A stretch of DNA of 64,000 bases, from assembly GCF_003732275.1 (NCBI RefSeq), contig NZ_MOBM01000038.1:710679-774678 (forward strand). The letters run 5' to 3'. Origin of the DNA: Pseudomonas frederiksbergensis (lineage in GTDB: Bacteria > Pseudomonadota > Gammaproteobacteria > Pseudomonadales > Pseudomonadaceae). Position 1 is the first letter of the stretch, and every line of letters starts with the position of its first letter. Position numbers and translations under genes: made by a program. The notes under the pieces were generated by a model. The model saw only the letters and a list, made by a program, of their open reading frames with translations. It made no database searches and had not been told where the DNA came from. This document shows, one piece after another, positions 25,490-34,100 of this stretch.

Positions 25490-26602
25490 TCAGGATTCGC
25501 CCGCGGCGTATGCCGGATAATCGGTATAACCTTTGGCAATCGTGTCGCTCACCCCGTAATAGGTCGTGCGATCACCCTCAGCCAATGGCCAGCCGTACTG
25601 CATGCGTTCCACCAGATCGGGATTGGCGATATAGGCGGTGCCGAAGGCGATCAAATCGAGCTCGCCCTTAGCCAGTTCCGATTCAGCGAGCGCTTGGGTA
25701 AACCCGCCGGCCGCCATCAACGTACCTTTGTAGGCTTCACGAAACGCGGCACCGAAACCAGGCGGCGTCTGGGCGGCGAGGATGGTCGGTTGATAGTTCA
25801 GGTGAACGTACGCCAGCTCACGTTCGTTGAGCGCTGCCGCCATGCTCATCCAGGTCTCTTCTTCGCCTTCGTACACACCAAAGTCATAAAGGCGGCCAAA
25901 TGGCGAAAAGCGCACGGCAACGTTCGAACTGCCGATTTCATCAGCAATCGCGTCAATGGTTTCGAGCAGGAAACGCTGGCGATTGGCGATTGAGCCACCG
26001 TACTGGTCAGTGCGGGTGTTCAGGGCGCTGCTGAGGAACTGGTCGAACAGGAAGCCGTTGGCCGCCATGATTTCGATGCCGTCAAAACCTGCTTCCATCG
26101 CCAGGCGCGCAGACTTCACAAAGTCGGCGGTGACGCGTTTTACTTCGTTCGTCTCCAACGCACGTGGCACGCTGGGTTGCACATGGCCGGACTTGCCCGG
26201 TTCGATCCATGCGTAAACCGTGGTGTCGACCGCTGGCTGCGTACCCGAAGAAACCGGGACCGCGTTCTGCGGATGTACCGATACATGGGACATACGGCCG
26301 ACGTGCCACAACTGCGCGAAAATCTTCCCACCCTTGGCATGCACGGCATCGGTGACCTGACGCCAGCCCGGCAAGTGTTCATTGGCGTAAATGCCCGGAG
26401 TGTACAGATAGCCGCGGGCTTCTTCGGAAATCGGCAGGCCTTCGGTGATGATCAGGCCGGCGGTTGCGCGCTGAGCGTAATACTGCGCGGTGAATTCATT
26501 AGGGATGTTTTCCAGGGTTCGGGTGCGAGTCATCGGAGCCATGACAACACGGTTGGCCAATGCGATACCGGACAGATCGTAAGGGGTGAATAGCTTATTC
26601 AT
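25490..26602 (-). CDS. Old-yellow-enzyme family flavoprotein (alkene reductase-like)
   Basis: This 370-aa FMN TIM barrel has the N-terminal LFTPYDLSGIALANRVVMAPMTRTR, the central AQLWHVGRMSH, the NTRTDQYGGSIANRQRF phosphate/FMN region and a C-terminal AFGTAYIANPDLVER. The active-site segment reads EIMAANGFLFDQF. M179 replaces the carbonyl-binding His and F184 replaces the proton-donor Tyr of OYE1-type enzymes; N182 is kept. Classic ene-reductase activity may therefore be altered. It lies between the tautomerase and AhpD-like genes, in a probable electrophile-response operon. Confidence 0.9.
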   Translation of the reverse strand: MNKLFTPYDLSGIALANRVVMAPMTRTRTLENIPNEFTAQYYAQRATAGLIITEGLPISEEARGYLYTPGIYANEHLPGWRQVTDAVHAKGGKIFAQLWHVGRMSHVSVHPQNAVPVSSGTQPAVDTTVYAWIEPGKSGHVQPSVPRALETNEVKRVTADFVKSARLAMEAGFDGIEIMAANGFLFDQFLSSALNTRTDQYGGSIANRQRFLLETIDAIADEIGSSNVAVRFSPFGRLYDFGVYEGEEETWMSMAAALNERELAYVHLNYQPTILAAQTPPGFGAAFREAYKGTLMAAGGFTQALAESELAKGELDLIAFGTAYIANPDLVERMQYGWPLAEGDRTTYYGVSDTIAKGYTDYPAYAAGES

Positions 26603-26646
26603 GATTAAACTCGACGTCGTTGACAGGTTGAAAGCCAGCGTTTGAT

Positions 26647-26979
26647 TTATGACTTATCGAATGCGTCCAGCACGTGTGTGCTGTATACCAGCGCGGCGCC
26701 GGCGTTCATGTTGATGGCTACGCCAAGCGCTTCACCAATTTCCTCGCTGGTAACACCGACTTTCTTTGCTTCGGCCGCGTGGAAGGCGATGCAACCGTCG
26801 CAGCGAGTGGTCACGGCCACAGCCAGGGAAATCAACTCGCGGGTCTTCGCGTTTAGATGATTGGTCTTGGCGCCTGCAGCGCCAAGTGACGCCATGCCTT
26901 TCATGGTTTCCGGAGAAAGGCCGTTGAGATCGACCAGGCGAGTGTTGATGTCTTTACGAGTTTGCTTCCAGTCTTGCAT
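26647..26979 (-). CDS. Carboxymuconolactone decarboxylase / AhpD-like protein
   Basis: This 110-aa all-helical protein has the AhpD-type redox motif C60-D-G-C63 followed by H67 (CDGCIAFHAAEAKKVG). Its single domain would form a trimer or hexamer. Such proteins reduce peroxiredoxins or act as thiol peroxidases. The ATG at 26979 has GAGAATCCC upstream. An operator-like palindrome lies 62 bp upstream, and the ene-reductase-like and tautomerase genes follow on the same strand, so this gene probably leads the operon. Confidence 0.9.
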   Translation of the reverse strand: MQDWKQTRKDINTRLVDLNGLSPETMKGMASLGAAGAKTNHLNAKTRELISLAVAVTTRCDGCIAFHAAEAKKVGVTSEEIGEALGVAINMNAGAALVYSTHVLDAFDKS

Positions 26980-27040
26980 GGGATTCTCACAGGGATACGG
27001 ATGGTGGTGATTACAGTGATTTTTGAAGCTCGCTAACAAA

Positions 27041-27058
27041 CTACCATCCAGTTGGTAG
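27041..27058 (-). promoter_or_regulatory. Palindromic operator in ahpD-like promoter
   Basis: CTACCATCCAGTTGGTAG is an imperfect palindrome matching its reverse complement in 14 of 18 positions. Read on the minus strand, it fills the 17-nt spacer between a possible -35 TTGTTA and -10 TAGTTT, an ideal repressor position. A related copy lies upstream of osmC. Confidence 0.6.
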
Positions 27059-27225
27059 GCTAACAACGTGTTCGTGCTGATGTTTACTATCAACACAATC
27101 GAAGATTGGATAGCCTCGTCTTTGGCAACAGAACGCGGCCAATACCGCGTCGTTGACAGGCGACAAGGCTGCAGCGGCTAAGTCTGCAAGCCTTGAGGGT
27201 TTTGGGGGCTGTAGAAGGGCTGATT

Positions 27226-27351
27226 ATGCAGATGTTTAAAATCGAGGCGAACGGATTGATTCAGCTCCGTGAGGCTCTGACCCGTGTTGCAGGCGGATTG
27301 ATCCTGTGGCTTCGCACTAGCGACGATAGTAGCGGTGATCGTCCTCGTTGA
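27226..27351 (+). CDS. Possible 41-aa small protein
   Basis: In the 360-bp gap 27097-27456, the frame at 27226 reads MQMFKIEANGLIQLREALTR followed by VAGGLILWLRTSDDSSGDRPR. It could form an amphipathic helix followed by a charged tail. AGAAGGG lies 7-13 bp upstream of the ATG. I do not recognise it, and coding status is uncertain. Nothing else is visible in the gap apart from the operator at its left end. Confidence 0.3.
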   Translation: MQMFKIEANGLIQLREALTRVAGGLILWLRTSDDSSGDRPR

Positions 27352-27456
27352 TGCAACAGCATAATGTGAGTTTGTTGAAGAACATCATCGGTCGCCAATG
27401 TTAGAGTTCGACGGCCTCAGACCTTGGACTGCTTTTCAAATTATGGAGATGTGTAG

Positions 27457-27873
27457 ATGGCCGAAGAGATTTTGAAGTCGAAGCTGGTCAATTTTCTGGT
27501 GGCCGACGCTCAGGTGAACTACGACGGCGTCAGCGACCTGTACGACGTAGCCGGGAGTGGCGTTGTGGAAGCGTTGGCCGACGTACTTGAGGGCTTCAAG
27601 GAAGCATACGGAGGTCTGTGGGTTGGCGGGAAAATGCTGGTTACCCAAACCGCGGTGCGCTTGAGCGCCAATGCCATGAACCGCCTCGTTCAGGAGGGGA
27701 CCCTGGATATTGAAGTCCCACTGGCATTGGTTCGAAAGGTCAGCATTGAAGGTGGGTTTGTGACGAAGATCGTCCGTCTGGATACCGACGCTGGCAGCGT
27801 TAAATTTCGGTGTTTTGGTGCGAAGGACGTCGCCTCGCTGATAGAGAAGATGACCCTCTCGCCGGTCCGGTAG
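27457..27873 (+). CDS. Conserved hypothetical protein, possible PH/GRAM-like fold
   Basis: This 138-aa soluble protein has no signal peptide or membrane segment. Alternating beta-like segments (GGKMLVTQTAVRLSANAMNR, LDIEVPLALVRKVSIEGGFV, TKIVRLDTDAGSVKFRCFGA) and a last amphipathic helix (DVASLIEKM) look like a small PH/GRAM-like barrel. This is inference from pattern only. Residues 5-45 are acidic. Its own terminator follows. Confidence 0.75.
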   Translation: MAEEILKSKLVNFLVADAQVNYDGVSDLYDVAGSGVVEALADVLEGFKEAYGGLWVGGKMLVTQTAVRLSANAMNRLVQEGTLDIEVPLALVRKVSIEGGFVTKIVRLDTDAGSVKFRCFGAKDVASLIEKMTLSPVR

Positions 27874-27894
27874 CGGGCGGTCGATTATCCCTCG

Positions 27895-27915
27895 GGGGGA
27901 AATCCGTCCCCCTTT
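27895..27915 (+). terminator. Terminator of hypothetical gene
   Basis: GGGGGA (27895-27900) and TCCCCC (27907-27912) form a short GC stem with an AATCCG loop followed by TTT, 21 bp after the stop codon. Confidence 0.65.
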
Positions 27916-28052
27916 ACCACGGCATCAAACCGAAGGTTTCGTCGAGAGCGGAGCCCATGTGTGTTCCGAATGGAATTGCGCGCAAAGGTGCAGTACCTTG
28001 TATTTGTAGCACCCTCGTGTCGCAGTCCTGTCCAGGTTGAGAGGTGACCTTC

Positions 28053-28127
28053 ATGAACAACATCATCTACATCGTCGGGGCCGTTGTGATCGTCGTGTTT
28101 ATCCTGTCGTTCCTCGGGTTTGCATAG
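28053..28127 (+). CDS. 24-aa single-pass membrane miniprotein
   Basis: The frame MNNIIYIVGAVVIVVFILSF-LGFA is preceded by GAGAGGTGACCTTC, a good ribosome site. Nearly the whole protein is one hydrophobic helix, with polar residues only at the N-terminus. Such tiny membrane proteins recur in Pseudomonas and are usually unannotated. It lies alone between two converging units; function is unknown. Confidence 0.6.
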   Translation: MNNIIYIVGAVVIVVFILSFLGFA

Positions 28128-28168
28128 CTTCGAAGACCCACTGAACGATTGCCCGGCACCGAAAGCAG

Positions 28169-28936
28169 TCAGGCTTTGACCCAGCGTTGACGGCTCCAGC
28201 TACTCAATGTATCGACGGCGAGTACCAGTAACAGCATGGCCAGAATAACCGTGCTGGCTTGAGCTTCCTGGAACAGGCTGAGGCTGACATAGAGCATTTG
28301 CCCCAAACCACCGGCGCCGACGAAGCCGAGCACACTGGCCATGCGGATATTGTTTTCCCAGCGGTACAGGATGTAGGCCAATAGCTGTGGCAACAGGTTG
28401 GGCAGTGTGCCGTAACAGAAAGCCCATACGGCATTGCCGCCCTGCAGGCGGATGGCTTCGGCGGGTTCTGGTGGGGTGTTTTCCAGCGCTTCGGCGAACA
28501 GCCGGCCGAGCACGCCGGTGGTGTGCAGGGCTAATGCCAGGGTACCGGCATTGGGGCCGAGACCGGCGGCAAGGACCATCAACGCGGCCCACACCAGTTC
28601 CGGAACCGCGCGCAAGGCGTTGAGCACCAGACGCGATGCGCTCTGCAGTGGCCAGCCGAAGCGCCCGGCCGCAGGCAATGCCAACAGCAGACCGAATACC
28701 GCCGCGAGCAGGGTGCCAAGCGCGGACATGGCAATGGTTTCCAGGGCGCCGTGGCCGATGGCTTGCAGATGGCCCGAACTCAGGTCCGGGCTGAGAAAAC
28801 GCTGCGCATAAGCGCCCATCTGCTTCAGGTTGCCAGTGCTGCCCAGCTCCCCGAGGTCGATGCCCAGGTAGTTGAACGAGGCGACGACCGCTGCGCCGAT
28901 GCAGAGCAGCAGTGCCAGATTGATCAGACGATTCAT
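28169..28936 (-). CDS. PhnE-like ABC transporter permease (second)
   Basis: This 255-aa inner-membrane protein has six or so transmembrane helices. The EAA-loop region GTLPNLLPQLLAYILYRWENNIRMASVLGFVGAGGLGQML is typical of phosphonate/phosphite-type permeases. It overlaps the first permease gene by four bases (ATGA), so the two are translationally coupled and probably form a heterodimer. It is the last gene of the four-gene operon. Confidence 0.9.
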   Translation of the reverse strand: MNRLINLALLLCIGAAVVASFNYLGIDLGELGSTGNLKQMGAYAQRFLSPDLSSGHLQAIGHGALETIAMSALGTLLAAVFGLLLALPAAGRFGWPLQSASRLVLNALRAVPELVWAALMVLAAGLGPNAGTLALALHTTGVLGRLFAEALENTPPEPAEAIRLQGGNAVWAFCYGTLPNLLPQLLAYILYRWENNIRMASVLGFVGAGGLGQMLYVSLSLFQEAQASTVILAMLLLVLAVDTLSSWSRQRWVKA

Positions 28937-29760
28937 GCCAGCCTCCAGCGCAGCAGGCGGCTGAGTTGATCGGCGAGCAGCACCAGTACGAGGAACGTCA
29001 GTAACAAACTGGCCACTTCACCTCCAGCGAACATGCGCAACGACAGATCCATTTGCTGGCCCAGACCGCCGGCACCGACAAAGCCCATCACCACCGAGGC
29101 GCGGATTGCGCATTCCCAGCGGTACACCGTGTACGACAGCAGCTCCGCAGCGACATTGGGCAGGATCCCGTAGCAGAAGGCTGCGAGCCGACCGCTGCCC
29201 GATTGCAGTAGCGCGTGAGCCGGACGCTGGTCGACCGACTCGAAAATTTCCGCATAGACCTTGCCCAACATGCCGCTGTAGGTAATGGCAATGGCCAGCA
29301 CCCCGGCAGTCGGGCCGAGGCCGACAGCGCGCACGAACAGCAGGGCCCAGACGATTTCCGGCACGCTGCGCAGGAAGATCAGTAAACCGCGTATGGGCCA
29401 ACGTAGCAGTTGGCCCCAATAACTCGGGTGGCCGGCCCGGGAGGCAGCAGACAGCGACAGAGCGCGGCTGGCCAACAGGCTGGCGGGGACTGCCAACAGC
29501 AACGCCAGGGCCATGCCGGCCGTGGCGATGGCCAAGGTCTGCAGGGTGGCTTGCAACAACAGCTCAATGAACTCTTCGCCATGAGCCGGTGGCCAGAAGG
29601 CGGATACAAACCGGCCCATCTCGCTCTGACTGTCACTCGCCAGCAGCACACTGAGGTTCAACTCGCTGAAGTGGATGCCTGGCCATAGCAAGGCGAGGGC
29701 CAGCAAGGTGAGCAGCAGGCGGGGGCGGGTGGCGGGATCTCGGGTATCACGGGTCAGCAT
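28933..29760 (-). CDS. PhnE-like ABC transporter permease (first)
   Basis: This 275-aa membrane permease shares the pattern GILPNVAAELLSYTVYRWECAIRASVVMGFVGAGGLGQQM with the downstream gene. The two probably arose by duplication. It overlaps the ATPase gene by seven bases. Residues 35-70 (LASDSQSEMGRFVSAFWPPAHGEEF) form a periplasmic loop as in PhnE. Confidence 0.9.
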   Translation of the reverse strand: MLTRDTRDPATRPRLLLTLLALALLWPGIHFSELNLSVLLASDSQSEMGRFVSAFWPPAHGEEFIELLLQATLQTLAIATAGMALALLLAVPASLLASRALSLSAASRAGHPSYWGQLLRWPIRGLLIFLRSVPEIVWALLFVRAVGLGPTAGVLAIAITYSGMLGKVYAEIFESVDQRPAHALLQSGSGRLAAFCYGILPNVAAELLSYTVYRWECAIRASVVMGFVGAGGLGQQMDLSLRMFAGGEVASLLLTFLVLVLLADQLSRLLRWRLA

Positions 29761-30551
29761 CGGGGAATCTGCACACTCAGGGGCGCCGGAGCAATCGGTG
29801 GGGACAGCAATTGTTCGTTGGCGTAGAGCTTGTCCAGTAACTCACGGTCGACTTCGCTGGCCTGAAGGTCGAACAGGATCTGTCCATCACGCAAGCCGAT
29901 GATGCGCGAAAAGTGCGCCAGGGCCAGCTCCACCGCATGCAGGCTGGCGACCAGGGTGACGTTGTGCTGCCGGGCATGGCTACAGAGCACCGAAAGCGTG
30001 TGCTGGGCCAACACGGGGTCCATGGCCGATACCGGCTCATCGGCCAGCAACACCTCGGGCGCTTGGTACAACACGCGGGCAATGCCCACGCGCTGCAACT
30101 GTCCACCGGACAGTTGCTGGCATTGCGCGAACAACTTGTCACTCAGGTCCAGCTTGGCCAATGCCGCGCGTGCGCCCGGAATATCCAGTGGATGCACCAG
30201 GTTCAACAGGCTCTTGCCCAAACCCCACTGCCCCAGCTTTCCGGCCAGAACCGCGGTGACCACGCGCTGGCGCGGTGGCAGGGGAGGCGACTGATGTATC
30301 AGGCCGATGCGAGCGCGCAAACGCTGACGCTGACGGGCCGAAAGTTGCCAGGCTCGCTCGCCGAGCACCTGCAGCTCGCCGTTGCCCGGTCGCAGGGCGG
30401 TGGCCAGCAGGTTGAGCAGGCTCGACTTGCCCGCGCCGGACGGGCCGATGATGGCAACCTGTTCGCTTGCACCGATGTGCAGGTCCACGCCACGCAGCGC
30501 CTGGACGCCGTTGGCGTGGGTAAGGCTGACCTGGGTCAGACGCAATGTCAT
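29754..30551 (-). CDS. PhnC-like ABC transporter ATP-binding protein
   Basis: This 265-aa ATPase has the Walker A GPSGAGKSSLLNLLA, signature LSGGQLQRVGIARVL, Walker B VLLADEP and an H-loop His in SLHAVELALAHF. It energises the two PhnE-like permeases. Its start overlaps the binding-protein stop by four bases (ATGA). The closest pattern is the phosphonate/phosphite group. Confidence 0.92.
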   Translation of the reverse strand: MTLRLTQVSLTHANGVQALRGVDLHIGASEQVAIIGPSGAGKSSLLNLLATALRPGNGELQVLGERAWQLSARQRQRLRARIGLIHQSPPLPPRQRVVTAVLAGKLGQWGLGKSLLNLVHPLDIPGARAALAKLDLSDKLFAQCQQLSGGQLQRVGIARVLYQAPEVLLADEPVSAMDPVLAQHTLSVLCSHARQHNVTLVASLHAVELALAHFSRIIGLRDGQILFDLQASEVDRELLDKLYANEQLLSPPIAPAPLSVQIPRC

Positions 30552-31399
30552 TTGAGCAGTTCGGCGGCGAGGGCGGCTTCCTCGATGCCCTTATAGTTCT
30601 CAGGCTTGGTTTCGATGAATCGGCTGGCGGCCTGCAGATCCAGAATCTCCTTGTCCGCAGGCTTCGCCGGATCGAGCGCCAGGAAGGCGGCCTTGATTTT
30701 GGCCGCCAGCGCCGGGTCGAGGGTCCCGCGCACCGTCCAGTTGTAGTCGAAGTAGGCCGGGGTGGTCGCAAACACTCTAACCTTGGTGGTGTCGACTTTG
30801 CCGGCGGCGACCAGTTTTTCCCACACGCTGGCGTTCAGTACGCCGGCGTCGACCTTGCCGGCCTGGACCCAGGCGACAGTGGCGTCATGGGCGCCGGAGT
30901 AGCCCACTCGGCTGAAGTAGGTTTCTGGTTTGATGCCATCCTTCAACATGAAATAACGCGGCATGAGACTGCCTGAAGTGGAGGACACCGAGCCGAATGC
31001 AAAGGTCTTGCCCTTGAGATCGGCGAGGGACTTGACGGCAGGGTCGGCGGTGATGAATTTGCTGGTGAATTGGGCGTCCTGTTCGCGCTGTACCAGCGGA
31101 ATGGCATTGCCGGTTTTCAGACGTGCCTGCACGAACGTGAAGCCGCCCAGCCAGGCCAGGTCAATGCGGTCGGTGGCCAGCGCCTCGACCACGGCTGGAT
31201 AGTCACTCACCGGCACGAACTCCACCTTCATGCCCAACTGTTGTTCCAGATAGGCGCCAAGCGGCTTGAACTTGCGAAGCAGTTCGGTAGGGGCTTCATC
31301 GGGAATCGCGCTGACTTTCAGCGTATCGGCGGCCTGCGCCAACAGGGTGCAAAATGACAGGGTCAAGCCGATGGCCAATGCCAGGGTGCGCTTGAGCAT
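30548..31399 (-). CDS. Phosphonate/selenate-type ABC substrate-binding protein
   Basis: This 283-aa periplasmic protein has signal peptide MLKRTLALAIGLTLSFCTLLAQA. The mature protein (SAIPDEAPTELLRKFKPLGAYLEQQLGMKVEFVPVSDY, IDLAWLGGFTFVQARL) is of the PhnD/PtxB group. The PDEAPTEL and GGFTFVQA motifs recall the subfamily called putative selenate-binding protein, so the ligand may be selenate/selenite rather than phosphonate. No C-P lyase or phosphite dehydrogenase gene is nearby. It is the first gene of the operon. Confidence 0.88.
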   Translation of the reverse strand: MLKRTLALAIGLTLSFCTLLAQAADTLKVSAIPDEAPTELLRKFKPLGAYLEQQLGMKVEFVPVSDYPAVVEALATDRIDLAWLGGFTFVQARLKTGNAIPLVQREQDAQFTSKFITADPAVKSLADLKGKTFAFGSVSSTSGSLMPRYFMLKDGIKPETYFSRVGYSGAHDATVAWVQAGKVDAGVLNASVWEKLVAAGKVDTTKVRVFATTPAYFDYNWTVRGTLDPALAAKIKAAFLALDPAKPADKEILDLQAASRFIETKPENYKGIEEAALAAELLK

Positions 31400-31569
31400 G
31401 GAAAATCTCCGGTGTATTAACGAAAGAGTGTCGAGGCGCCAAGCATGCCTGGCGCGTTGTGAGGGTAGACGAAAGGAGCGATATTGACCGGTTTTGGCCC
31501 AATTGCAATCTGTTGCGAAGGGTGACAGTCGACCCGAAGCTCCATAGCGTCAGTGCCACATCTTCGTCG

Positions 31570-34011
31570 CTAGAACGAGGGGGTGTATTTTACGCTGAAC
31601 ATGACGTTTCGCGGCTCACCAAAGTTGTTGTTGCCATTCAGTTGGTTGTATCCCGCCATGTAGTAGGACTTGTCAAACAGGTTGTTGGCGTTGAGTGCCA
31701 GACCGATCTCGGGGGAGAGTTGGTACCCGAGGCGGGCGTTCCATACGGTGTAACCTGGCACCTGGTAAGTGCGTTCGTAACCCAGGGTGTGACTTTGGGT
31801 GGTGAAGCCCAGACCGGTGCTGACTCGGTTCCAGTCGCCACTGAACTGGTAGTCGCTCCAGACCCGCAGCATGTGTTTTGGCGTCCATTGGCTGAAGACT
31901 TTACCTTCGTCGACCGGATCTTCAAGGTATTTAGTGGTGTTGTAGGTGTAGCCAGCGAACAATTGCAAACCGCTGAGCACTTCACCGCTGATTTCTGCTT
32001 CGATCCCCTGGCTGCGAACTTTCCCCGCGGCCGTCGAGCAATACCAGCCGTCGCAGGCGAAACCCGAGGCGACGTCGTTGACGGCACGGTTTTCCTGGTC
32101 GTAGCGGAACACGGCGAGGGAGGTGTTGACCCGGCCATCCATCAGCTCGCCCTTAAGGCCGATTTCGTAGTTGGTGCCGATCACCGGTTTGAGCACCGAG
32201 CCGCTCGCAGTGCGTGCGGTCTGTGGTTCGAATACGTCGGTGTAGCTGGCATAGACCGCCCATTCGTGGCTCAGGTCATAGACGATGCCGGCGTAGGGCG
32301 TGACTTCCCCGGTTTCGTGCATGGCGCTTGGAGTATTGGCGATAGAGAGGTTGGTAAAGGCCGCCTGGTTCGCAGACGTGTAACTGTAGTCATACCAGCT
32401 GACCCGAGAGCCGAGTACCAGGGTCAACGGCTCGAATGGCTTGATTCGCCAGCTGCCATACAGGCCTTTTTGACGGATGTCGTACTTGCTGGTGGTCGCA
32501 CGGCCGCCAACGGTATTGAGCAAACCTTCGTAGCTGATTTCGGGGCGGTCGTGGTCGATCTCGAAAATGCTATCGCTGGTGTTATTGAAGGTTCGCGCGT
32601 AACGGTCATCCGTGGTCATCTTGGCGTAATTGCCGCCCAGCGTGATTTCTTGCTGCATGGACAAGGCTTCAAAGCGCCCGGTCAGGTTCATGTCCAGACC
32701 GATCTTGGTGGAGTCGAAGTCCGTGACCCAATCGGCGTATTGCATGCCACTGCCGTCGGCGTTGAGGCCGGCCCCGGAGGTTTGCACCCGCTGGTGGGTG
32801 GATTTGTTCTCTTCACTCATGCGCACTGCGCCGACCTTGAAGGCCCAGTCATCGTTGAAACGATGCTCCAGATCGGCATAGACGGTGGTGACGTCGATGT
32901 CCGAATGGTTCCAGCGAGCGCCCGAGTAGGTTGAACGCGAGACGTCAACAGGGTCGCCGTTAGCGTAGCGAGGCAGGCCACGCAGCATCGGGCGCGATTC
33001 GGCGTCGGAGCGGCTGACCGCCAGGCCCAGGGTGGTGTCGTCGCGCAGATCGATATCCAGAGCGCCGTACAGCGAGTGGGTCTTGCTCCATTCGTAGTCG
33101 ATGAATGAACCACTCTGGTCCTCGTCGGCAACGAAGCGTCCACGCACGGTGCCGGTCTGGTTCAGCGGCCCGCCGGCGTCCAGTTGCAGGCCGTAGTGAT
33201 CCCAGGAGCCGGCCTTGCCGGTGAGGGTCACGGTCGGTGCGTTCTGGCCGCGTTTGCGCACCAGGTTGATCGCCCCGCCGGGGCTGCCTGTGCCCTGAAG
33301 CAATCCGGATGCGCCGCGCAGCACCTCCATGCGATCGAAGAAGATCAGATCCTGCGTGGCCCAATTGCCCAGCGTGTAGGTGTTGCGCGGGATCGGCACG
33401 CCGTCGTACTGCCAGTCATCGATCTGAAAACCGCGAGAGGTCAGAATCATGCCCTTGCCCACGCCTTGAACGCCAACCAGTCCGGTGGTCTGGTTGGCTG
33501 CGTCTTTGAGGTCGGTCAGGCCCTGGTCATCCATTTGTTTGCGGGTCATCACCGTGACCGACTGCGGAATTTCCTTGAGCGTGTGCGTACCCTTGCCGAT
33601 AGTCACCGACCGCGCGGCATAGGAACCCGAGCCTTCGGTGGTGGCATCGACGCTGTGCTCGACGATACTGGTCATGTCCAGTTGCAGCGTTGCGTTGCTG
33701 TCCGTGACCGGCTCGACGCTGAAGTTGCCTTGCTCGGTCACCCGCAACTGCAGGCCGCTACCCGTCAGTGCCACGTGCATCGCCTGTTCAGCAAGCATCT
33801 GGCCGATCACCACCGGCGCCTGTTTGCCCTGCACCAGCGAAGGCTCCAGTGAAACGATATGCCCGCTTTGGCTGGCGATGGCATTCAGCGTGCTCGCCAG
33901 TGAGCCGGCTGGCAAGTTGAAGGTCAGGCTTTGCGTCTGGGCCAGAGTGGGGCTGGTCAGGGTTGCCAGGGCAACGGCAACGGAAAGGGTGTGGGACCAC
34001 GGGTTGAGCAC
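31570..34011 (-). CDS. TonB-dependent siderophore receptor with signalling domain
   Basis: This 813-aa outer-membrane receptor has a signal peptide to about A24 and an STN/secretin-like signalling domain (TFNLPAGSLASTLNAIASQSGHIVSLEP to about residue 95). A plug follows (HTLKEIPQSVTVMTRKQMDDQG, VLRGASGLLQGTGSPGGAINLVRKR), then a 22-stranded barrel ending VMFSVKYTPSF with a terminal Phe. It is of the FpvA/FoxA type and signals to the upstream FecR and sigma genes. The siderophore cannot be identified. A Fur-like box precedes the gene. Confidence 0.95.
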   Translation of the reverse strand: MLNPWSHTLSVAVALATLTSPTLAQTQSLTFNLPAGSLASTLNAIASQSGHIVSLEPSLVQGKQAPVVIGQMLAEQAMHVALTGSGLQLRVTEQGNFSVEPVTDSNATLQLDMTSIVEHSVDATTEGSGSYAARSVTIGKGTHTLKEIPQSVTVMTRKQMDDQGLTDLKDAANQTTGLVGVQGVGKGMILTSRGFQIDDWQYDGVPIPRNTYTLGNWATQDLIFFDRMEVLRGASGLLQGTGSPGGAINLVRKRGQNAPTVTLTGKAGSWDHYGLQLDAGGPLNQTGTVRGRFVADEDQSGSFIDYEWSKTHSLYGALDIDLRDDTTLGLAVSRSDAESRPMLRGLPRYANGDPVDVSRSTYSGARWNHSDIDVTTVYADLEHRFNDDWAFKVGAVRMSEENKSTHQRVQTSGAGLNADGSGMQYADWVTDFDSTKIGLDMNLTGRFEALSMQQEITLGGNYAKMTTDDRYARTFNNTSDSIFEIDHDRPEISYEGLLNTVGGRATTSKYDIRQKGLYGSWRIKPFEPLTLVLGSRVSWYDYSYTSANQAAFTNLSIANTPSAMHETGEVTPYAGIVYDLSHEWAVYASYTDVFEPQTARTASGSVLKPVIGTNYEIGLKGELMDGRVNTSLAVFRYDQENRAVNDVASGFACDGWYCSTAAGKVRSQGIEAEISGEVLSGLQLFAGYTYNTTKYLEDPVDEGKVFSQWTPKHMLRVWSDYQFSGDWNRVSTGLGFTTQSHTLGYERTYQVPGYTVWNARLGYQLSPEIGLALNANNLFDKSYYMAGYNQLNGNNNFGEPRNVMFSVKYTPSF

Positions 34012-34076
34012 AGCATTCTCCTGATCGTATGGAAGTGTCAGGAGATAGGTGGGACGAGAAATGAAAACCGGACACG

Positions 34077-34093
34077 AATGAGAGTGATTTTCA
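34077..34093 (-). promoter_or_regulatory. Fur box upstream of receptor gene
   Basis: AATGAGAGTGATTTTCA matches the Pseudomonas Fur pattern AATGAGAATNATTNTCA closely. It lies between the FecR stop (34101) and the receptor start (34011), so the receptor can be iron-repressed independently of the sigma operon. Confidence 0.6.
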
Positions 34094-34100
34094 AAAAAAA

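Noticed and set aside
31436..31455. Hairpin GCGCCA...TGGCGC before the phosphonate-type operon as a riboswitch
   Set aside because: It is a short simple hairpin without a conserved aptamer layout or U-tract.
31459..32934. Long plus-strand frame (491 codons) across the siderophore receptor gene
   Set aside because: It is antisense to a clear TonB receptor with complete domain structure. The frame has no recognisable protein pattern and arises from high-GC codon use.
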